A DNA stretch of 64,000 bases, taken from assembly GCF_014077505.1 (NCBI RefSeq), contig NZ_JACGWA010000003.1, positions 124,001 to 188,000 on the forward strand, given 5' to 3'. Source of the DNA: Colwellia sp. BRX10-3 (GTDB taxonomy: Bacteria > Pseudomonadota > Gammaproteobacteria > Enterobacterales > Alteromonadaceae). Below, in pieces: positions 8,800-16,985 of this stretch. How positions within the stretch are numbered: the first letter of the stretch is position 1; each line of letters starts with the position of its first letter. A model generated the notes under the pieces. The model searched no databases. It was not told where the DNA came from and saw nothing but the letters and a program-made list of their open reading frames with translations. The position numbers were made by a program, and so were the translations under genes.

Positions 8800-10133
8800 A
8801 TCAGAAAAAGCCGGCAATAAATATTAAGGCGGCATTAACTATTGCTACCTCGGCTTTGTTGGGCACAGTACCGGCTATCGCGAATGCTGCTAACGACTCA
8901 ACCACAGTTACCAAAGCACAGCTAGAGTCTGCTTGGGATTTTGAAAGCGCATTTTTGTATTACAGTGAAGGCGATCGGGTATCAGCAGCTGAAGCTATTA
9001 TTAGCGCACGCAAAACTTTTGCAAATGACGAAGTACTGAACCTCAAACTGACGATAGATTCACTAACAGGTGCCTCAGCTAATGGCGCAGCAGCACAGCC
9101 CAATGTGCAAACCTTTACCAGACCTTCAGGTAAAGGAAGTTATCAAACCAAAGCGGGTGAAACCCCGTTAGATGACACATTTAAAGATACGCGCGTACAA
9201 CTAAACGCTCAGTGGACTCAGCCATTAGCGGCAAACTATACTGGTAGTGCTGGCGTACATATTTCAAAAGAATATGATTACCTGTCACTTGGTATTAACG
9301 GTAACCTTGCGTATGACTTTAATCAAAAAAATTCAACATTTTCAGTAGGGCTAAGCTATTTTCAAGACTCTTTCAAGCCTGAAGGTGGTATTCCCTTAGC
9401 CTTTGCATCTATGCCTTTGGCTTATGGAAACGACAGTGATACAGACAATAGCGTTAATAAAGCTGGCTTTGATGCAACGCGCAGAACCGACAGTGACGAT
9501 AAAACAACAGCCGATATTATGCTTGGCTTCACGCAAGTTATAAATCGTAGAATGGTCATGCAGTTTAATTACTCTTATTCAAAAGTTGATGGTTACTTAA
9601 ATGACCCGTTTAAGGTCTTAAGTTTGGTTAATAGCGAAGGAATTACGCAAGACTATCTTTATGAAAATCGACCTGACACTCGAGTAAAACAGAGCTTATT
9701 TGCACAAACTAAATATCATTTTGAGCAAAACGTAATTGATGTTTCTTATCGCTATATGTGGGACGACTGGGAAATTAGCTCTCATACTATTGATACAAGG
9801 TTGCGGATCCCATTGTCTAGTAGCAGCTATATCGAACCTCATTTGCGCTTTTATCAACAAAGTGCAGCCGAGTTTTATCAACCATTCTTAGCGCAAGCGA
9901 ATTCAATGCCTGAATTTGCCAGTGCTGATTATCGTATAGGTGAAATGAGTGCATACACGGTAGGACTGAAATACGGCATGAAACTTAGCGACGGTAACGA
10001 CTTGTCTTTTAGGTTGGAATATTACCGACAAGACCCTAAAAATTCCGGCCATTTAGCGCCAGATGCGTTAGCTAATGTTGATTTATATGAAAGCGTTGAC
10101 GCGATAATCGCTCAAGTTAGCTATTCATTTTAA
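8790..10133 (+). CDS. DUF3570 outer-membrane beta-barrel protein
   Basis: A 447-residue exported protein. Residues 1-33 form a signal peptide ending in AIANA. The rest alternates short hydrophobic and polar segments typical of beta strands (for example QLNAQWTQPL, GSAGVHISKEYDYLSLGING) and ends VSYSF, a terminal aromatic residue as in BAM-inserted barrels. I assign it to DUF3570 from this pattern and its place between DUF4266 and ApbE genes. It overlaps the preceding gene by 10 bases. Function unproven; a pore or surface scaffold for a flavinylated or metal-containing partner is possible. Confidence 0.78.
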   Translation: MQLNQKKPAINIKAALTIATSALLGTVPAIANAANDSTTVTKAQLESAWDFESAFLYYSEGDRVSAAEAIISARKTFANDEVLNLKLTIDSLTGASANGAAAQPNVQTFTRPSGKGSYQTKAGETPLDDTFKDTRVQLNAQWTQPLAANYTGSAGVHISKEYDYLSLGINGNLAYDFNQKNSTFSVGLSYFQDSFKPEGGIPLAFASMPLAYGNDSDTDNSVNKAGFDATRRTDSDDKTTADIMLGFTQVINRRMVMQFNYSYSKVDGYLNDPFKVLSLVNSEGITQDYLYENRPDTRVKQSLFAQTKYHFEQNVIDVSYRYMWDDWEISSHTIDTRLRIPLSSSSYIEPHLRFYQQSAAEFYQPFLAQANSMPEFASADYRIGEMSAYTVGLKYGMKLSDGNDLSFRLEYYRQDPKNSGHLAPDALANVDLYESVDAIIAQVSYSF

Positions 10134-10199
10134 ATGGCATGTCTGCACCAATACCCGTTAATAAATGCTTGAAAAGGCTTTAAGCAATGAGGATGTTAC

Positions 10200-11102
10200 T
10201 TGAATAAAAGGTCGGTAAGAAATATTGAAGTAACAGTAACTGATGATGGCCATAGTATTTGTTTTGATGCAATGGCCAGTCCTTGTGAAGTACTAGTCGC
10301 TAGCAATGATAGCAAGCTGGCATTGACCTTAGGCAGGCTTATCGCTGATGAAGTTTGGCGTATCGAAGATAAATATTCTCGCTATCAACCGACAAGTGTT
10401 TGTTCAGCAATCAACAATAGTCGTGGAAAATCAATCCCTATAGATCAAGAAACCTACTTGTTATTAAACTTTGCTGATACTTGTTATCAACTCAGCGAGG
10501 GGGTGTTCGATATAACGTCAGGCGTGTTGCAAAAAATTTGGCAATTCGATGGTAGCAGTAATATTCCTTGTGCTGCTGAGGTAAAAAAGAGTTTAGAAAA
10601 TATCGGTTGGCTCAACGTTAGCTTTGATGAACAGTACATAATCATGCCAGAAAACATGGAAGTAGATTTTGGCGGTATTGGCAAAGAATATGCGGTTGAT
10701 AGAGCGATGATTATCGCCAATGAATTTACCGAGTTACCCGTATTAGTTAATTTAGGTGGAGATTTAGCCGCGAATAAGCCGCGTAAAGTCAACGTGCCTT
10801 GGCAAGTGGGCATTGAGCATCCAGGCTTCATAGAACGAAAACCTATGGTGGTCAGTTTATTACAAGGCGCACTAGCTACCAGTGGTGACGCCAAGCGATT
10901 CTTGCTCAAAGATAATGTTCGTTATAGTCATATTTTAAATGCTAAAACTGGTTGGCCGATTGTTCAGGCCCCACGTTCAATTACCGTTGTGGCACCGCAA
11001 TGCATTCAAGCAGGTATATTAGCGACATTAGCATTAATGCAGGGCGCACAAGCTGAAAGCTTTTTGACAGAGCAAGAAATCAAGTTTTGGGCTATTCGTT
11101 AA
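10200..11102 (+). CDS. FAD:protein FMN transferase, ApbE family
   Basis: ApbE enzymes transfer FMN from FAD to a Ser/Thr of a target protein. The 300-residue protein carries the family blocks: MASPCEVLV near residue 22, DFGGIGKEYAVD (156-167, usually D-GGI-KG), LVNLGGD (about 181-187), ALATSGD and HILNAKTG (244-251). The start is TTG at 10200 after a GAGG site; the nearby ATGs are in another frame and stop at once. Most ApbE proteins are periplasmic lipoproteins, but this one shows no signal peptide, so it may act in the cytoplasm or its true start may differ. It follows the DUF3570 gene by 66 bases. Confidence 0.9.
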   Translation: MNKRSVRNIEVTVTDDGHSICFDAMASPCEVLVASNDSKLALTLGRLIADEVWRIEDKYSRYQPTSVCSAINNSRGKSIPIDQETYLLLNFADTCYQLSEGVFDITSGVLQKIWQFDGSSNIPCAAEVKKSLENIGWLNVSFDEQYIIMPENMEVDFGGIGKEYAVDRAMIIANEFTELPVLVNLGGDLAANKPRKVNVPWQVGIEHPGFIERKPMVVSLLQGALATSGDAKRFLLKDNVRYSHILNAKTGWPIVQAPRSITVVAPQCIQAGILATLALMQGAQAESFLTEQEIKFWAIR

Positions 11103-11144
11103 TATGCGCTCAAGTCTTATCCTTGATTTTTCAAGCGCTATCAA

Positions 11145-11174
11145 GATAAAACGTGCTGTTAAGCACGCTTTATC
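11145..11174. terminator. Bidirectional hairpin between convergent genes
   Basis: GATAAAACGTGC pairs with GCACGCTTTATC with one mismatch around TGTTAA. It lies between the convergent ApbE and DUF3083 genes and has T-rich flanks in both directions, so it probably terminates both. Confidence 0.65.
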
Positions 11175-11200
11175 AAAGTAAAAAACTCAGTTACTAAATC

Positions 11201-12322
11201 TTATTCTTGATAAAAACCAATGTGTTGATGAAAACGCACGGTTAGCTCTTCTTGGTCGTTAATATATTCGAGCTTTTGAGCAATGCTATACAAGGTATGC
11301 TCTATTTGAATTAAAAATTTACCAAAGCCATGACTGGTTTTATCTTGCTCACTAGCAACAAAAACAAACTGCACATTGTCAACTAATTGATCTTCTGCCC
11401 ATTTGCTAGTGTAACTGCCGCTGCCACTGGTATTTTTCGGGTTATAACTCAACATGATCAATTCACCATTGGTAATCGTATTTTCATCGTCACCACAGCG
11501 GACAATAGGTACGAGACCATTGGCAATAAAGGCGCCATTATTTAAATGATGTTTTTTAGCTGCACTAATAAAGGCATCAGCAATATAATTATAAAGCGGA
11601 CTGTAGTTTTCACCTTCACTATGATCTAGCTCTACAAGTTTACGCAAACGGCGGTTAATGGGCATATCAACAATCGCGTAAGTTAATTCATCAGTATTTT
11701 TGGGCAATGATATATCGTCAGTCGCATAGCGATTAGAGATACTTCTTAACTTATGAACTTGATTACCCTCGACCCCTTTATCTTTAGCAAACAAATCATA
11801 AGTTAAGTGCTGATGATCACTGATGCGAACGTCTTGCGCCGACATACCGGTTTGTTCGATAAACTTACTAATTGCTTGGACGACTTTTTGGTGAAATTTT
11901 GCCGAGTTGTGTCTTACATCATCACCATTTGATAAAAATACTAAATGTATCTTACTGGCTTGCTTCTTAGCATCAAAATAAGCATTTTGGCTGTAATGGT
12001 AACGAGAGTTATATAAAAATAGAATTTGTTGCTCTGTTTGAGCGGTAAGTTTTTCAGGACTAAAGCGGATACGGGCAAATTTATCATTAGCGACAAACTG
12101 ACCACTTTCAATATCAAGCTCGTCATTAATGTTAAAAAATAGTGTCGAAAGCTTTTTATAAAAGGCTAAAAAAGGTTGTTCATTACTATGATCAATCGGA
12201 CCGGAAATTTTTTCTATCAATTTCTCGGTAATATTAAATTTAGCAAGTAAATATTGGTTTTCACGTGCTGACGATGGAATGTAAACTTTGTGTTGAACGC
12301 TTCTTGTACGAGAAATTTGCAT
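11201..12322 (-). CDS. DUF3083 family protein
   Basis: A 373-residue soluble protein without a signal peptide or membrane helix. I recognise it tentatively as the DUF3083 family found in Shewanella, Colwellia and relatives; its function is unknown. The start at 12322 (MQISRTRSVQHKVYIP) follows an AGGTT site 8 bases upstream. A longer frame from a TTG at 12379 would add 19 hydrophobic residues with no ribosome site, so I reject it. The C-terminal half has a conserved-looking LSYNPKNTSGSGSY segment. It is monocistronic and convergent with the ApbE gene. Confidence 0.7.
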   Translation of the reverse strand: MQISRTRSVQHKVYIPSSARENQYLLAKFNITEKLIEKISGPIDHSNEQPFLAFYKKLSTLFFNINDELDIESGQFVANDKFARIRFSPEKLTAQTEQQILFLYNSRYHYSQNAYFDAKKQASKIHLVFLSNGDDVRHNSAKFHQKVVQAISKFIEQTGMSAQDVRISDHQHLTYDLFAKDKGVEGNQVHKLRSISNRYATDDISLPKNTDELTYAIVDMPINRRLRKLVELDHSEGENYSPLYNYIADAFISAAKKHHLNNGAFIANGLVPIVRCGDDENTITNGELIMLSYNPKNTSGSGSYTSKWAEDQLVDNVQFVFVASEQDKTSHGFGKFLIQIEHTLYSIAQKLEYINDQEELTVRFHQHIGFYQE

Positions 12323-12550
12323 AACAATTAACCTATGGATTAAAAACGTCCGTACAGTAGCAGTAATAATCATATGCAAAGATGATTTATATCAAAGATT
12401 AAATGATCTTTACTTAGCAACTCATAAATAATTACTAACAAAGTGATAAAGCCATATATCTAGCGTTTTATCACTAATACCGTTAATCTACGGAGGTCTA
12501 AATTCACCAAAAAATAATTAATTTGGTGAATAAACTTTAGGAGAATTAAG

Positions 12551-14200
12551 TTGAGTTATATTCGTGAAAAACGTCAGCAAATACTTTCTGGTGCTGGCGC
12601 ATTACTACTTTCGATGAGTGCTTGTGCTCATGATAATTTTATTGAAGCTTATCAGTCGTTTGATATTGACGCGATAAAAGCTGATGTTAAAACCTTATCT
12701 TCAGATAAATTTGCTGGCCGTGAACCATCAACTGAAGGTGAAACATTAACAACCAATATGTTAATTTCGCAATTTAAAAAGCTAGGTTTAGCGCCTGGTA
12801 ATGGTGATAGCTACCTTCAAGCTGTGCCGATGAATAGCATAGTAAGTGAGCCAGTTGGTACCTTGAAAATTGCTGATATAGCCTTTGATTTCCCTAAAAA
12901 CTATGTTGCCAGCTCGCGCCAAACTCGTGAACAAATTAGCCTGGAAAATTCTGAGTTAGTTTTTGTCGGTTACGGTATCAACGCCCCTGAGTATCAATGG
13001 AATGACTATAAAAATATTGATGTAAAAGGTAAAACTGTTGTCGTGCTAGTTAATGACCCAGGTTACGCCTCGCAAGACCCAGCATTATTCGATGGTAATA
13101 CTATGACGTATTATGGCCGTTGGACTTATAAATACGAAGAAGCGGCTCGCCAAGGCGCAGCAGGCGCTATTATAGTGCATGAAACTAAACCGGCAAGTTA
13201 CGGCTGGAATGTTATTGAAAGTAGCTGGACCGGCGCACAATATCATTTACCAGCAAAAGAAGTAAATGAGCCAGTTGTTGATGTTGAAATGTGGATCAGC
13301 ACCGAAAAAGCCCATGAGTTAATGGCGAAAGCGGGTTTAAATTTTAATACCTTAAAAGCACAAGCGTTATCGAAAAACTTTAAAGCCGTGCCACTTAAGC
13401 TTACCGCTGATATCAAAGTTAAAAATAGCATCACAGATTCAGTATCTAATAATGTAGTCGCCACCATTCCTGGCCGCATTAGCCCTGATGAGCATGTTAT
13501 CTACATGGGGCATTGGGATCACTTAGGCTCTACCGTTATTGACGGCAAGAAAGTTTTCTTTAACGGCGCACATGACAACGCGACAGGTACCGCAGGTTTA
13601 ATGCATATTGCCAAAGCCTATAAAGTATTAGATAAACCCCCTGAACGTTCAATAACCTTTATGGCTGCAACAGCAGAAGAACAAGGCCGTTTAGGCTCTC
13701 GTTATTTTGCAAACCACCCAACCATGCCGTTAAATAAAATAGTGGGTTTGATTAACATGGACAGCCTAGATATTTCTGGCTTGAAAAAAGACTTAACCGT
13801 AGTGGGTTTTGGTAAATCTGAATTGGAAGACTACTTAGCAAAAGCCGCTAAACGCCAAGATCGAACATTAACACCAGAGCAAACGCCAGAACGTGGTTAT
13901 TACTATCGTTCTGACCACTTTAGCTTAGCAAAGAAAGGCGTACCGGCATTAAGTGCTGGTGGTGGCTCTGTGTGGCTTAATGCTGAACAAAAAGCCATTG
14001 GTGAACAAGTGTCTGCGTTAGTGGCTAAGTGTTATCACCAAACCTGTGACGAATATAACGAAAACTGGGGTTGGCAGGGCATGGTGGCTGAGCTACAAGT
14101 TTTCTTTGAAACCGGCTTTATGTTAAGTAACACCAAAGACTGGCCAAACTGGCATGAAGGTAGTGAATTTAAAGTTACACGCGATGCCATGATGAAGTAA
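12551..14200 (+). CDS. Secreted M28 family metallopeptidase (PA-domain aminopeptidase)
   Basis: Zinc aminopeptidase, exported. Residues 1-27 form a signal sequence with a possible lipobox (SMSAC). A protease-associated domain lies around 110-290 (VFVGYGINAPEYQWNDY, AAGAIIVHE). The M28 catalytic domain carries metal ligands in GHWDHLG (about 319-325), NGAHDNATGTAG (about 337-348), the catalytic AEEQGRLGS (about 374) and YYRSDHFSL (about 452-460). The start is TTG after a good AGGAG site. It is followed by a strong terminator at 14228. It probably releases amino acids from peptides in the periplasm or outside. Confidence 0.93.
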   Translation: MSYIREKRQQILSGAGALLLSMSACAHDNFIEAYQSFDIDAIKADVKTLSSDKFAGREPSTEGETLTTNMLISQFKKLGLAPGNGDSYLQAVPMNSIVSEPVGTLKIADIAFDFPKNYVASSRQTREQISLENSELVFVGYGINAPEYQWNDYKNIDVKGKTVVVLVNDPGYASQDPALFDGNTMTYYGRWTYKYEEAARQGAAGAIIVHETKPASYGWNVIESSWTGAQYHLPAKEVNEPVVDVEMWISTEKAHELMAKAGLNFNTLKAQALSKNFKAVPLKLTADIKVKNSITDSVSNNVVATIPGRISPDEHVIYMGHWDHLGSTVIDGKKVFFNGAHDNATGTAGLMHIAKAYKVLDKPPERSITFMAATAEEQGRLGSRYFANHPTMPLNKIVGLINMDSLDISGLKKDLTVVGFGKSELEDYLAKAAKRQDRTLTPEQTPERGYYYRSDHFSLAKKGVPALSAGGGSVWLNAEQKAIGEQVSALVAKCYHQTCDEYNENWGWQGMVAELQVFFETGFMLSNTKDWPNWHEGSEFKVTRDAMMK

Positions 14201-14227
14201 GTTATTAAGATATAAAATATCAAGACA

Positions 14228-14257
14228 GGGCTAGATGAAAATCTAGCCCTTTTTTTT
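14228..14257 (+). terminator. Terminator of the M28 peptidase gene
   Basis: GGGCTAGAT-GAAA-ATCTAGCCC, a nine-base perfect stem with a GAAA tetraloop, followed by eight T. It lies 27 bases after the stop codon. Confidence 0.95.
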
Positions 14258-14273
14258 ATGCGAAAATTTCGAT

Positions 14274-14330
14274 GACAAACGCATATTTAATAACAGCACA
14301 GTCCGTTGATCTACCAACTGAGCTATTGAG
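14274..14330 (-). pseudogene. Truncated tRNA-Asn remnant
   Basis: It matches the 5' two-thirds of tRNA-Asn on the minus strand (acceptor 5' strand, D arm, anticodon arm) and includes the same anticodon-arm insertion as the next two copies. The T arm and CCA end are missing. Unlike those copies it keeps the normal D-loop sequence (CTACCAACT on the plus strand), so it may be a recombinant of the two forms. Confidence 0.75.
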
Positions 14331-14367
14331 ATTTCTAGGCTTGTCTTTGTTTATCAAACTTCAGACG

Positions 14368-14395
14368 AAAAAAAACCTGCTAAATAAGCAGGTTT
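14368..14395 (-). terminator. Terminator between tRNA-Asn units (third)
   Basis: On the minus strand AAACCTGC-TTATTTA-GCAGGTTT is followed by a T-run. It is the same hairpin as at 14662-14689, so it belongs to the repeated unit. Confidence 0.8.
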
Positions 14396-14402
14396 CTTAA
14401 TT

Positions 14403-14489
14403 TGGCTCATCAACCTGGACTTGAACCAGGGGCAAACGCATATTTAATAACAGCACAGTCCGTTGCTCTATCTGCTGAGTTATTGAGGA
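14403..14489 (-). pseudogene. Degenerate tRNA-Asn with 11-base anticodon-arm insertion
   Basis: 87 bases instead of 76, with CCA encoded. In the anticodon arm TAATC is replaced by 16 bases, which breaks the anticodon stem. Additional changes sit in the acceptor stem (3' strand GATGAGCC instead of GAGGAGCC), the T arm and the D arm. Probably not functional. Confidence 0.8.
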
Positions 14490-14514
14490 ATTGTTCCTCA
14501 CCATATTTTAGACG

Positions 14515-14540
14515 AAAAAAAACCTGCTTAACAAGCAGGT
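14515..14540 (-). terminator. Terminator between tRNA-Asn units (second)
   Basis: Minus-strand hairpin ACCTGCTT-GTT-AAGCAGGT followed by a T-run; a variant of the hairpins at 14368 and 14662. Confidence 0.8.
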
Positions 14541-14549
14541 CTCTTAAAG

Positions 14550-14636
14550 TGGCTCCTCAACCTGGACTTGAACCAGGGACAAACGCATATTTAATAACAG
14601 CACAGTCCGTTGCTCTATCTGCTGAGCTATTGAGGA
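14550..14636 (-). pseudogene. tRNA-Asn copy with 11-base anticodon-arm insertion
   Basis: 87 bases with an intact acceptor stem, T arm and encoded CCA, but it has the same 16-for-5-base replacement in the anticodon arm as the copy at 14403 and a changed D loop. No alternative stem restores a 7-base anticodon loop, so I call it a pseudogene. Of the three altered copies it is the best preserved outside the insertion. Confidence 0.75.
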
Positions 14637-14661
14637 ATTGTTCCTCACCATATTTCAGACG

Positions 14662-14689
14662 AAAAAAAACCTGCTAAATAAGCAGGTTT
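14662..14689 (-). terminator. Terminator after the third intact tRNA-Asn
   Basis: Minus-strand hairpin AAACCTGC-TTATTTA-GCAGGTTT followed by a T-run, nine bases past the CCA end of the tRNA at 14698. It should end the transcript of the intact array, so the altered copies beyond it would be expressed poorly. Confidence 0.88.
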
Positions 14690-14697
14690 CTTTAATG

Positions 14698-14773
14698 TGG
14701 CTCCTCAACCTGGACTTGAACCAGGGACAAACGGATTAACAGTCCGTTGCTCTACCAACTGAGCTATTGAGGA
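14698..14773 (-). tRNA. tRNA-Asn (GTT), third intact copy
   Basis: 76 bases with a seven-pair acceptor stem (TCCTCAA/TTGAGGA), G discriminator and encoded CCA. The anticodon stem-loop GGACTGTTAATCC carries anticodon GTT, and the T arm contains GGTTCAAGTCC. Identical to the copies at 14844 and 14978. Confidence 0.98.
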
Positions 14774-14843
14774 ATTGTTCTTTTCACTATTGTGACTACT
14801 GTAACCGTTTTTACTTTAATATAAAAACCATCACATCTTAATG

Positions 14844-14919
14844 TGGCTCCTCAACCTGGACTTGAACCAGGGACAAACGGATTAACAGTCCGTTGCTCTA
14901 CCAACTGAGCTATTGAGGA
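14844..14919 (-). tRNA. tRNA-Asn (GTT), second intact copy
   Basis: Identical in sequence to the copies on either side, 76 bases with encoded CCA. The spacer to the third copy is about 70 bases and to the first copy about 58 bases; neither contains a recognisable gene. Confidence 0.98.
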
Positions 14920-14977
14920 ATTGTTCTTTTCTAATATAACCGCTAGCAATAAAATTGACAGCCATTACTTAATAATT

Positions 14978-15053
14978 TGGCTCCTCAACCTGGACTTGAA
15001 CCAGGGACAAACGGATTAACAGTCCGTTGCTCTACCAACTGAGCTATTGAGGA
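14978..15053 (-). tRNA. tRNA-Asn (GTT), first copy of the array
   Basis: Promoter-proximal copy, 76 bases with encoded CCA; anticodon GTT is the complement of 15018-15020. A near-consensus promoter lies about 37 bases upstream. Confidence 0.98.
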
Positions 15054-15089
15054 ATTGTTTTGAAAGCCGCTATTGGCTAACGGGGCCGA

Positions 15090-15118
15090 ATATTAAAGGC
15101 CGCATGTCAGACTGTCAA
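15090..15118 (-). promoter_or_regulatory. Sigma-70 promoter of the tRNA-Asn array
   Basis: On the minus strand: TTGACA (15118-15113), a 17-base spacer, then TAATAT (15095-15090), followed by the G+C-rich discriminator TCGGCCCC. This is a near-perfect -35 and -10 pair with the GC-rich discriminator typical of stringently controlled stable-RNA promoters. Transcription should start near 15083. Confidence 0.92.
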
Positions 15119-15569
15119 CACAAAAGTTAGAAAAAAATCAATTTATTGGTCGTTTGCTCAAATAGCAGGCATTGTTAACAGCATTTCTTCACTTTTTGAT
15201 GAATAAACACTCAATACAAGTTTGGGTAATTAATTAACATAGTTATCCACTTATTCTGTGGATAACTATGTGAGTTAAAGTGTAAGTTTACGTAAAGTGA
15301 ACGGTAGAATGCGGCTTGTAGTAAAATGGACTTTTATTGATTTGTTCATTAATGTTCTTTAATAACAATTGGTTATTGTTTATATGTTGAGTTTTTGTTC
15401 ATGCTCGTGTGTTTTTTGTGCAAGCGTGATATTTCGTACATTTACTGTGTATTTCTACGAAGAGCAGGGTAGGCTAATTTAAGACAGCTATATTATTTTT
15501 TATTCAAATTAGTAGTTTATTATATGAAATAAAATATATACGTAGCGAGTCCTATCACTATCTTTTACA
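15119..15569. other. Intergenic region between tRNA array and MATE gene
   Basis: About 450 AT-rich bases without a gene. It contains the inverted repeat with a DnaA-box-like sequence at 15241-15267 and a smaller inverted repeat AATAAC/GTTATT near 15361. The MATE promoter should be here, but I see no clear -35/-10 pair. Confidence 0.55.
15241..15267. repeat. Inverted repeat containing a perfect DnaA-box sequence
   Basis: AGTTATCCAC, seven bases, GTGGATAACT: ten-base perfect arms. The right side contains TGTGGATAA (15257-15265), the complement of the consensus DnaA box TTATCCACA. The left arm matches eight of nine positions. It may be a DnaA-binding control site or a titration site. One pair alone does not make an origin. 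Confidence 0.6.
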
Positions 15570-16985
15570 ATGGCAGATGCATTCGATTTATCACTTATTT
15601 TGAAAAAATTAATGACAAAAACTAAAAATATTCACCAAATAAACCTACTTAAAGATCCCGTAGCACCGACGTTAAAAACTATGACCATTCCGATGATTTA
15701 CGGCATGATTTTGTTGATGACTTTTAACTTAGTGGATACTTTCTTTGTCGGTTTGTTAGGCACCCAACCTTTAGCCGCTATTAGTTTTACTTTTCCTATT
15801 ACCTTCACCGTGATCAGTTTAACCATCGGCTTAGGCATAGGAACGTCAGCAGTTATTGCAAAAGCGCTGGGTAAAGGTGACAAAGCATCGGCAAAGAATT
15901 TAGCCACAAGCTCATTATATTTAGCGGCAATCATAGTAGGTATTCTTGCGGTTATCGGTTACTTGCTTATCGACGAAACCTTTTTGCTATTAGGCGCTAG
16001 CGAGGCATTGCTCCCCTTAATTCATCAATATATGGATCTTTGGTTTTTAGGTTGTATTTTGTTAATTGGTCCTATGATCGGCAACGCAATTTTACGTGCA
16101 GATGGTGACACCAAAACACCCAGCATAATTATGGGCAGCGCAGGCTTAATAAACGCCATATTAGATCCTATTTTTATCTTCGGCTTTGGCCCAGTACCTG
16201 CGATGGGCATTCAAGGTGCAGCAATAGCGACATTAGTATCTTGGGTATTTGGTTTAGGCTATGTTCTCTACATTTTAGCGGCTAAGCGTGGCTTAATTCA
16301 TACCCATTTAATGTCAATTAAAGACTTTATTTGCTCGTCACGCGATATTTTACATATTGGCTTACCCGCTGCTGGCGCTAATATGTTAACCCCAGTTTCT
16401 TCGGCGATATTAACCGCCATTGTTGCTGAATATGGCGTGTCAGCTGTGGCCGCATTTGGGGTAGGTTCAAGAATTGAATCTATTGCTTGTTTAGTAGTAT
16501 TAGCACTTTCAATGACCTTACCGCCATTTATTAGCCAAAACTTTGGTGCTGGTAACATGAAGCGTGTTGAAGAGGGTTATAAAACCTCAATAAAATTTGT
16601 TTTAGCGTGGCAGGTATTTATTTATGTCGTGCTGGTATTAGCCGCCCCGTTTATTGCTGATATATTTTCTAAAGAGCAAGCTGTAGCCGATATTATTAAA
16701 CTCTTTATTTGGATTTTACCTTTAGGTTATGGTCTACAAGGTGTGATAATTCTAACTAATTCATCATTTAACGCGCTGCATAAACCTATGGTTGCATTGG
16801 TGTTAAGTGTTATTCGATTATTTATTTGCTATGTGCCTTTATCTTATATGGGCAGCTTATGGTTTGGTTTAGAAGGCTTTTTTATCGGAGCTTTACTTGG
16901 CAATGTAGTGATGGCAGCTATTTCATATAACTTGTTTAGTAAGCAATGTGAAAAAGATCGTGTCACGGCAGAGGTTATTGCTTGA
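15570..16985 (+). CDS. MATE family efflux transporter
   Basis: Inner-membrane multidrug and toxic-compound exporter driven by Na+ or H+, with about twelve membrane helices in two similar halves (roughly residues 30-240 and 255-460). Family blocks include [34 protein letters not shown] and [15 protein letters not shown] in the first half, and [21 protein letters not shown] in the second. Two starts are possible: 15570 or an ATG at 15612 (MTKTKNIHQ); neither has a strong ribosome site. Its stop codon overlaps the uvrB start by one base. Confidence 0.92.
   Translation: MADAFDLSLILKKLMTKTKNIHQINLLKDPVAPTLKTMTIPMIYGMILLMTFNLVDTFFVGLLGTQPLAAISFTFPITFTVISLTIGLGIGTSAVIAKALGKGDKASAKNLATSSLYLAAIIVGILAVIGYLLIDETFLLLGASEALLPLIHQYMDLWFLGCILLIGPMIGNAILRADGDTKTPSIIMGSAGLINAILDPIFIFGFGPVPAMGIQGAAIATLVSWVFGLGYVLYILAAKRGLIHTHLMSIKDFICSSRDILHIGLPAAGANMLTPVSSAILTAIVAEYGVSAVAAFGVGSRIESIACLVVLALSMTLPPFISQNFGAGNMKRVEEGYKTSIKFVLAWQVFIYVVLVLAAPFIADIFSKEQAVADIIKLFIWILPLGYGLQGVIILTNSSFNALHKPMVALVLSVIRLFICYVPLSYMGSLWFGLEGFFIGALLGNVVMAAISYNLFSKQCEKDRVTAEVIA

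Noticed and set aside
14403-14636. Altered tRNA copies as intron-containing functional tRNAs
   Set aside because: Bacterial tRNA introns are self-splicing and much larger than 11 bases, and the anticodon stem is disrupted. Decay is the simpler reading.
14402-14677. Apparent 91-residue protein with repeated QPGLEPG
   Set aside because: It is the translation of tRNA-Asn sequence on the plus strand. The repeated peptide is a well-known artefact of tRNA arrays.
14274-15053. Short repeats with regular spacing, possible CRISPR array
   Set aside because: The repeats are tRNA-Asn genes and their decayed copies. There are no short unique spacers or cas genes.
15241-15267. Replication origin
   Set aside because: Only one perfect and one near-perfect DnaA box, with no cluster of boxes, no AT-rich unwinding element clearly paired and no dnaA/gidA neighbours.
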